Below, piece by piece: positions 59,907 to 64,000 of a stretch of 64,000 nucleotides of DNA. Position 1 is the stretch's first letter. Every line of letters starts with the position of its first letter. The translations under genes and the position numbers were made by a program. The notes beneath the pieces are model-generated. The model did no database searches. It was not told the origin of the DNA and saw nothing but the letters and a program-made list of their open reading frames with translations. This DNA is from Oscillospiraceae bacterium (GTDB taxonomy: Bacteria > Bacillota > Clostridia > Oscillospirales > Ruminococcaceae): positions 372,001 through 436,000 of the forward strand of contig BQOK01000001.1 of assembly GCA_022835495.1 (NCBI GenBank). Direction: 5' to 3'.

Positions 59907-60989
59907 TCATTTTTTTAAATGCTGCTCGAACCCGGCGGAATAGACCACGCTCTCGTCGGGCAGCATCCACATGGCCTCCACACCGTCCAGGCTTTCCACC
60001 AGGGCCTGGCCCTCTTGCAGGCTCATGCAGAAAAGCCCGGTGGAAAGGCAGTCGGCAAGGCCGGAATCGGGCCCAAGCACCGCCACGGCGGAGAAATAGC
60101 CGGCAGGCATGAGAGTATCGGGGTCGATGAGATGGTGATAGCGCTTGCCGTCCACCGTGTAATAGCGCTGGTAATTGCCGCTGGTGACAAGGGCCAGATC
60201 CTCCAGTTCCACCGCACAGAGATAAGGGTCCGCCTGCCCGGGCTGAGGGTCGGCGGCGGTCCAGGGGTTTTGGATGCCGCCGCTCCAAAGGCTGCCATCC
60301 GGCTTGTGGCCGATGGTGCGCAGGTTGCCCCCCACGCTGATGATGGCGCTTTTCAAACCGCGGGCCTGGGCAGCCTGGGCAGCCATTTCCACGGCGTAGC
60401 CCTTGCCCACGCTGCCCACGTCCAGCTGAAGCTCCGGGTCCCCGAAGGCAACGGTGCCCGCCGCCTGGTCCAGGATAAGATCGCCGATGGAGCAGTGCTC
60501 ACCGGCGGCCTGCAGCTGGGCCATAGGCGGCAGCTGGGCCGCGGCGGGGTCGCTCTCGGCCGCCTCGCGGTAGTTGTGCCACAGGCGCAGCACCGCGCCG
60601 AAAGCAATGTTCATTTTGCCGTTGGTGGTGGTGTACATCTCCTGGGCCTCGGCCAGCATGGAAAGGATGCGCGCGTCCACGCTGACCGGCCCCGCACCGG
60701 CCTGCTCGTTTACGTCCCGCAGGTTTGTGACGCCGGAATAGCGGTTGTAAATATCGTAGAGCTGATGGTACTGGCGCAGGTCCTCGTGGAGGGCGCTCAT
60801 CTGGCGATCCCACTCCTGCTGGCTCTCGGCGTAGCCGATCACAGTGGTGGCGGTGTCGAATACATCAAACCAGGAGGCGGTGTACTTTTCCCAGCCTTTC
60901 ATGGCCGGGTCCTGCTGGGAGGCGCAGCCGGTGAAAAGGCCGAAGCACAGCCCAAGGCAGAGAAGGGCGGCGGTGATGCGTTTTGCCAT
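59907..60989 (-). CDS. apbE: FAD:protein FMN transferase ApbE, lipoprotein
   Basis: This 360-residue enzyme attaches FMN from FAD to a Thr/Ser of exported redox proteins. It has a lipoprotein signal (lipobox LFTGC) and ApbE blocks: FDVFDTATTVIGYAES, YDIYNRYSGVTNLRDVNEQA, KMNIAFGAVLRLWHNYRE, DVGSVGKGYAVEMAA, IISVGGNLRTIGHKPDG and the metal-binding end HHLIDPDTLMPAGYFSAVAV with DCLSTGLFCM. The ATG at 60989 follows AAAGGAG. Just upstream lies a repeat lipoprotein, its likely substrate, and an intergenic terminator lies between the two. Confidence 0.9.
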   Translation of the reverse strand: MAKRITAALLCLGLCFGLFTGCASQQDPAMKGWEKYTASWFDVFDTATTVIGYAESQQEWDRQMSALHEDLRQYHQLYDIYNRYSGVTNLRDVNEQAGAGPVSVDARILSMLAEAQEMYTTTNGKMNIAFGAVLRLWHNYREAAESDPAAAQLPPMAQLQAAGEHCSIGDLILDQAAGTVAFGDPELQLDVGSVGKGYAVEMAAQAAQARGLKSAIISVGGNLRTIGHKPDGSLWSGGIQNPWTAADPQPGQADPYLCAVELEDLALVTSGNYQRYYTVDGKRYHHLIDPDTLMPAGYFSAVAVLGPDSGLADCLSTGLFCMSLQEGQALVESLDGVEAMWMLPDESVVYSAGFEQHLKK

Positions 60990-61020
60990 GTGCAAAACTC
61001 CTTTGTGAGAGAATCAGAAA

Positions 61021-61049
61021 AAAGGGCCGGGCACGAAGCCCAGCCCTTT
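61021..61049 (-). terminator. Terminator between the repeat lipoprotein and apbE
   Basis: The stem AAAGGGC-n-GGGC / GCCC-n-GCCCTTT with one mismatch is followed on the minus strand by TTTTTTCTG. Partial readthrough would give much lipoprotein and less ApbE. Confidence 0.65.
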
Positions 61050-61083
61050 TTTGATGCAGGTGTGATCCGCGTGCGGAATTTAC

Positions 61084-62070
61084 TTACGCAGCAGCGCGGC
61101 TGATCGCGTCGGTAAACGCGGCAATGTCCATGGTGCAGGTAGCAGCCAGGTCGGCGGCGGGCTCGGTGGTGTGGCCACCAGCGGGCAGCGCGGCCAGTTC
61201 AGCAGCGGTCTTGCCCACAGCGTAAGCCTCGAAGGCGCCAGCCTGCTCGAACCACTCTTTGCCGATGGGGGAAGCGCCCTTCATGTTGTAGGCGTCCTTC
61301 TGCTCCATCTTGGGCACGATGTCGCCCTTGGCGGTGACTTTGCCCTCGGCGGTGACGTCGAACTTGGCCTGGGTGGCGTTCACACGGGCGCTGGTGATCT
61401 TGCCGTCCTTGCCGTAGGTCACAGCGGCATAGGTGGTGTCGGCCTGAACCAGGCCGTCGCCGTCAGCATCGGGAGCCTTGGAGGAAGAGCTCATCTCGGT
61501 GGAGAGGCCCAAGCCCAGGGTATCGTCGGCCTTGGCGCCCAGATCCTGCGCGTTGTTGCAGGCTTCCACGATGGCGGCCTTGAAGTCGACCACGTTCATG
61601 GTGCAGGTGGCGGCCAGGTCGGCCACGTCGGGGCCGCTGTGATCGCCGGCCACAGCAATGGCTTCCACCTCAGCGGCGGTCTTGCCGATCACGTAAGCGG
61701 CGAAGGCGTCAGCCTGCTCGTACCACTCTTTGCCGATGGGGGAAGCGCCCTTCATGTTGTAGCCTTCCTTCAGCTCCTGCTTGGACTGGAAGGTCAGGTT
61801 CATATCGAAGGTGCCGTCGGCGGCCACGGGAACCTTGTTCTGGGCAACGTCCAGCTTGCAGGCAACGATCTTGCCGTTGGCGTCCACCAGAACGGCAGCG
61901 GCAGTGCTGTCTACCTGGGCAACACCAGCGCCATCGGCGGAGGCGTCTTTGGGGGAAGTGCTGGAAACGATAGCCAGACCGGTCTTAACGCCAGCAGAGC
62001 TGCCGCCGCCGCAGGCGACGAAGCTCAGAGCCAGAGCCAGGACCATGACCAATGCTAAAACCTTTTTCAT
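61084..62070 (-). CDS. Lipoprotein with two tandem repeats, probable ApbE flavinylation substrate
   Basis: This 328-residue protein has a lipoprotein signal (lipobox SFVAC, Cys20) and two repeats 157 residues apart. YNMKGASPIGKEW occurs at 104 and 261, GKTAAE at 129 and 287, and DLAATCTM at 151 and 307. The last motif resembles the ApbE target Dxx(S/T)(G/S)AT with C-T in place of A-T, so Thr157 and Thr313 (or the Thr two before) are candidate FMN sites. The apbE gene directly downstream supports a role as a flavin-carrying electron carrier on the cell surface. A near-consensus promoter suggests high expression. Confidence 0.7.
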   Translation of the reverse strand: MKKVLALVMVLALALSFVACGGGSSAGVKTGLAIVSSTSPKDASADGAGVAQVDSTAAAVLVDANGKIVACKLDVAQNKVPVAADGTFDMNLTFQSKQELKEGYNMKGASPIGKEWYEQADAFAAYVIGKTAAEVEAIAVAGDHSGPDVADLAATCTMNVVDFKAAIVEACNNAQDLGAKADDTLGLGLSTEMSSSSKAPDADGDGLVQADTTYAAVTYGKDGKITSARVNATQAKFDVTAEGKVTAKGDIVPKMEQKDAYNMKGASPIGKEWFEQAGAFEAYAVGKTAAELAALPAGGHTTEPAADLAATCTMDIAAFTDAISRAAA

Positions 62071-62137
62071 TGTGTCGTACTCCTCTCAAACATTTCACGT
62101 ATCCACAGCCCGCGCTCAAACGGCGGGCAGCATGATT

Positions 62138-62166
62138 ATTATATAAAGATGATAGATGTTTGTCAA
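62138..62166 (-). promoter_or_regulatory. Near-consensus promoter of the repeat lipoprotein
   Basis: On the minus strand TTGACA (62161-62166), 17 nt, TATAAT (62138-62143): both hexamers are exact consensus. Confidence 0.9.
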
Positions 62167-62241
62167 TGTTCAAACAGCCATAAAATATGACATTTTGGTT
62201 CCAAAAGCCCCAAAACAGCCCAGCGGGAAGGAGAAAGCGCT

Positions 62242-62649
62242 TTAACTGCCGGGGTTTTCCAGCGCCTGCCGCTCGGCGGTCAGCTCGGCCAGCAGTTCGC
62301 ACAGCGGCCACTTTTGGTTGGTGGGGGTGACCACCGCCTTGAGCGGCAGGCGCACCCCGCTCCCGCGCAGGGCGGCGAGCAGCCGGTCGAGAGCAGGCTC
62401 GGCCAGGCCGTAAAGAATCAGCGCGGGGGGATAGGCGTCCGGCTCGAGGTGCAAAAGCAGGGCGGCGTCGGAAGAACCGGGGATGCCGCACAGCCGGCCC
62501 ACGTTCACCCCGGCCTCGGCGCTGCCCACCTGCCTAAGTTCGAGACCGGCCTCCTTGCAGGCGGCGGCCAGCGCGGGCCAGCCGGAGGTTTCGGGGGTGA
62601 AATTCCACACCAGGGCGACGGGGGCTGCGGGATGAATGCGGGCTTTCAT
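62242..62649 (-). CDS. DUF3783 family protein
   Basis: This 135-residue soluble protein ends with the DUF3783 pattern LPLKAVVTPTNQKWPLCELLAELTAERQAL (about 100-130). The N-terminal half has short strands and helices (VALVWNFTPE, ALLLHLEPDAYP). Function is unknown; the family is clostridial. AAAAGGAGC precedes the ATG. No partner is obvious, as the upstream DUF6320 gene is 150 nt away across an AT-rich inverted repeat (TATACT-n7-AGTATA at 62768-62786). Confidence 0.75.
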   Translation of the reverse strand: MKARIHPAAPVALVWNFTPETSGWPALAAACKEAGLELRQVGSAEAGVNVGRLCGIPGSSDAALLLHLEPDAYPPALILYGLAEPALDRLLAALRGSGVRLPLKAVVTPTNQKWPLCELLAELTAERQALENPGS

Positions 62650-62800
62650 GGCAGAGCTCCTTTTCGTTGCAGGGAATGTGGCCGGGGCCTGGCCCGCCGC
62701 GCCGCCGGCCGGAGATACAAATGCGCCCGGCGGACCGTGGTGAGCACAGAAAACGGTTCCCTTTATTTATACTTTAATATAGTATAGACCGGCGCGCCGC

Positions 62801-63466
62801 TTACAAATGCAGCCGGCGCACAAATTCGTTCTTGATGCTGCGGTCGCCGAACAAAAACAGCGCCGCCAGGCTGGCCAGGGCCATAACGGCGGGGATCGAG
62901 GCGGCCCAGAACACGTGGGAGACATGGAAAAAATACAGCGCGATGGGCACAAAGCCCAGCAAGGCGAGCGCCACCTGGTACAGCACATACTGCGCCCAGT
63001 TGGTGAGATTGCACAGGATGAGCACCAGAATGGCCGCAATGCCCACGCCACAGATGGCAGGCAGCACAAAATCCACCGACCAGCCGCGCCAGCCGGTCTC
63101 GAAATCCAGCAGCAGCACCAGCGCGGCGGCGGCCACCACCTGCACCAGCACCCTGCCTCCGCCGTTGCCGCCCCGCCGCAGGCTGTGGCTGCCCACGGCC
63201 CAGGCGTAGGCAAGCGCCGTGGCCACGATGGCCCACCACCAGAAGTTCGGCATGGTGGCGAGATTCACCACCGCGCACACAATCACAGCCATGATGGACA
63301 AAAAGAGCAGCAGCCGCTTGACAAAGTGGTAGCCGCGGCCAAACCCTACGGCGGGATAGACGGCTTCGCCCCCACCCTCGCCCGAAAGAGGGGCGCCGCA
63401 CAGTGGGCACAGCTTGCCGGGGCCGTTTACCTGCACGCCGCACTGTTCACATCGTTTCATCAGCAT
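62801..63466 (-). CDS. DUF6320 zinc-ribbon membrane protein
   Basis: This protein of about 221 residues starts with a zinc ribbon (CEQCGVQVNGPGKLCPLCGAPL, two CxxC pairs) and then has about six membrane helices, the DUF6320 layout. Three close ATG codons (63472, 63466, 63460) are possible; 63466 has the best spacing to GGAAAG. The start lies inside the end of the upstream acyltransferase gene, so the two are coupled. In Clostridia these two families are usually neighbours. Function unknown, perhaps cell-surface lipid or polymer modification. Confidence 0.75.
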   Translation of the reverse strand: MLMKRCEQCGVQVNGPGKLCPLCGAPLSGEGGGEAVYPAVGFGRGYHFVKRLLLFLSIMAVIVCAVVNLATMPNFWWWAIVATALAYAWAVGSHSLRRGGNGGGRVLVQVVAAAALVLLLDFETGWRGWSVDFVLPAICGVGIAAILVLILCNLTNWAQYVLYQVALALLGFVPIALYFFHVSHVFWAASIPAVMALASLAALFLFGDRSIKNEFVRRLHL

Positions 63467-64000
63467 CACCATTGCTTTCCACTGTGACCGGCAGACCCTG
63501 GCCTGCCAAAAAACGCGCCATATGGCGTGCCAGCCGGTTTTCCTGCAAAACGCCCGTAAAGCTTAAAGCCAGTGTGCCGCCGTAGGTACAGGCCGAGCAT
63601 TTCACCGGCTCGCCCCGGCCGGGCGAGAGCAAAAAGCGAAAGCCGGAAAAACAACCTGAAAACGGCGCCTCCACCGGCACCGGGCCCAAGTTTGAAAAGG
63701 TAAAGCTGGAGCCGTGATTCGAGCGCTCGTAGATGGCCCGCAGCGCGGCGTTCTTTACCGGCAGGGGGAGCACCCGGGCAAAGGGATTGAGCTGCCCACG
63801 GGAGGTATAGGCCAGCTTTTCCGCAAAAGCGGCCTCGGTGCACTTTTCGGCAAACTGGCGGGAGGTCTCGGCCAAAAGGGCGCTGAAATCGGCGGGGCCT
63901 GGGCCAAAGGGAACGCTTACCGTGAAGCCGGAGAAAAAGTTCAGCGAGGTTTCGCCCCCAAAAATGCGGCGCAGGTTGACCGGAACAAAGGCGTTCATCG
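63447..64000 (-). CDS. PapA/alcohol-acetyltransferase-like (condensation-fold) protein, cut by window end
   Basis: Only the C-terminal part of about 184 residues is visible; the frame runs off the window, so the true start is outside. FVPVNLRRIFGGETSLNFFSGF and YERSNHGSSFTFSNLGPVPVE are typical of the C-terminal half of condensation-domain acyltransferases of the PapA5/alcohol acetyltransferase group (the N/D-F-G-x-G-like region is here SFTFSNLG). The catalytic HHxxxD motif would lie upstream, outside the window. It overlaps the DUF6320 gene. Confidence 0.6.
   Translation of the reverse strand, partial: MNAFVPVNLRRIFGGETSLNFFSGFTVSVPFGPGPADFSALLAETSRQFAEKCTEAAFAEKLAYTSRGQLNPFARVLPLPVKNAALRAIYERSNHGSSFTFSNLGPVPVEAPFSGCFSGFRFLLSPGRGEPVKCSACTYGGTLALSFTGVLQENRLARHMARFLAGQGLPVTVESNGDADETM

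Overview
The window reads as the chromosome of a high-G+C gut Firmicute of the class Clostridia, most likely Oscillospirales (Faecalibacterium/Gemmiger/Subdoligranulum-like). That placement is inferred from the Firmicutes-type regulation (a T-box leader, a CIRCE operator, AGGAGG ribosome binding sites), from clostridial families (DUF1846, DUF6514, DUF6320, DUF3783, ThrE pairs, F420 ligase-like protein) and from GC-rich codon use. Nothing in the sequence names a species. Three stretches are clearly AT-richer than the rest: 1-3200, 26450-27800 and, more mildly, 6500-7800 and 42180-43560. They look like recently gained or decaying DNA.

Layout. 1-6404: a lipoprotein family (a truncated copy at the window edge, one intact copy, one frameshifted remnant), a small secreted protein, and an ABC exporter whose permease is two fused homologous halves. 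6495-7778: an S41 peptidase lipoprotein. 7874-13668 (minus): an XpaC-like protein with a membrane-anchored partner, an F420-ligase-like protein, an unknown protein and DUF1846. tRNA-Val(CAC) follows at 13836. 14213-14946 holds two convergent paralogous XRE regulators that share one operator/leader design. 15143-16986 (minus): a lone pilin, DUF6514 with a coupled 46-codon ORF, and HxlR. 17135-20087: a PPOX-ferredoxin protein and a QAT/Opu-type osmoprotectant transporter. 20193-24686 (minus, except one small plus-strand gene): a GNAT-like acyltransferase, a split ThrE exporter and a MATE transporter. 24915-28542: a glycosyltransferase-like membrane protein, AT-rich orphans and a YitT/YczE-type protein with a structured leader.

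28627-32253 is an agmatine module: a LuxR-type regulator divergent from agmatine deiminase and an APC permease, with two phased operator-like sites. 32587-42074 is a galactose/glucose-type mglBAC operon followed by a response regulator, a sensor kinase, a membrane-anchored binding protein and a second MglB-like lipoprotein; together they look like a sugar-sensing cassette that controls the transporter. 42265 is a Fic protein and 43651-46251 is clpB under CIRCE. 46662-48921 makes homocysteine by the O-acetylhomoserine route (metY, metA). 49027 is a trigger-factor-like lipoprotein. 50420-53213 is malic enzyme plus two-subunit fumarase. 53242-54651: an alpha/beta hydrolase-like protein and a DUF1905-nitroreductase fusion. 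54761-58059 is a T-box (Trp-type specifier) controlling a TrpXYZ-like ABC transporter. 58117-62070 (minus): a GGDEF protein, ApbE flavin transferase and a tandem-repeat lipoprotein that is probably its substrate. 62242-64000 (minus): DUF3783, DUF6320 and a PapA-like acyltransferase cut by the window end.

The most unusual signals are: an intergenic element present three times with fixed geometry (two 13-mers of the type CCTGCACTTGCGC exactly 21 nt apart, then 7 nt, then TTGACA), one copy of which lies between the fumarase subunit genes; the mirror-image pair of XRE genes with near-identical operators and leaders; the ApbE-linked repeat lipoprotein with a non-canonical candidate flavinylation motif; and the paired LuxR-type sites in front of agmatine deiminase.
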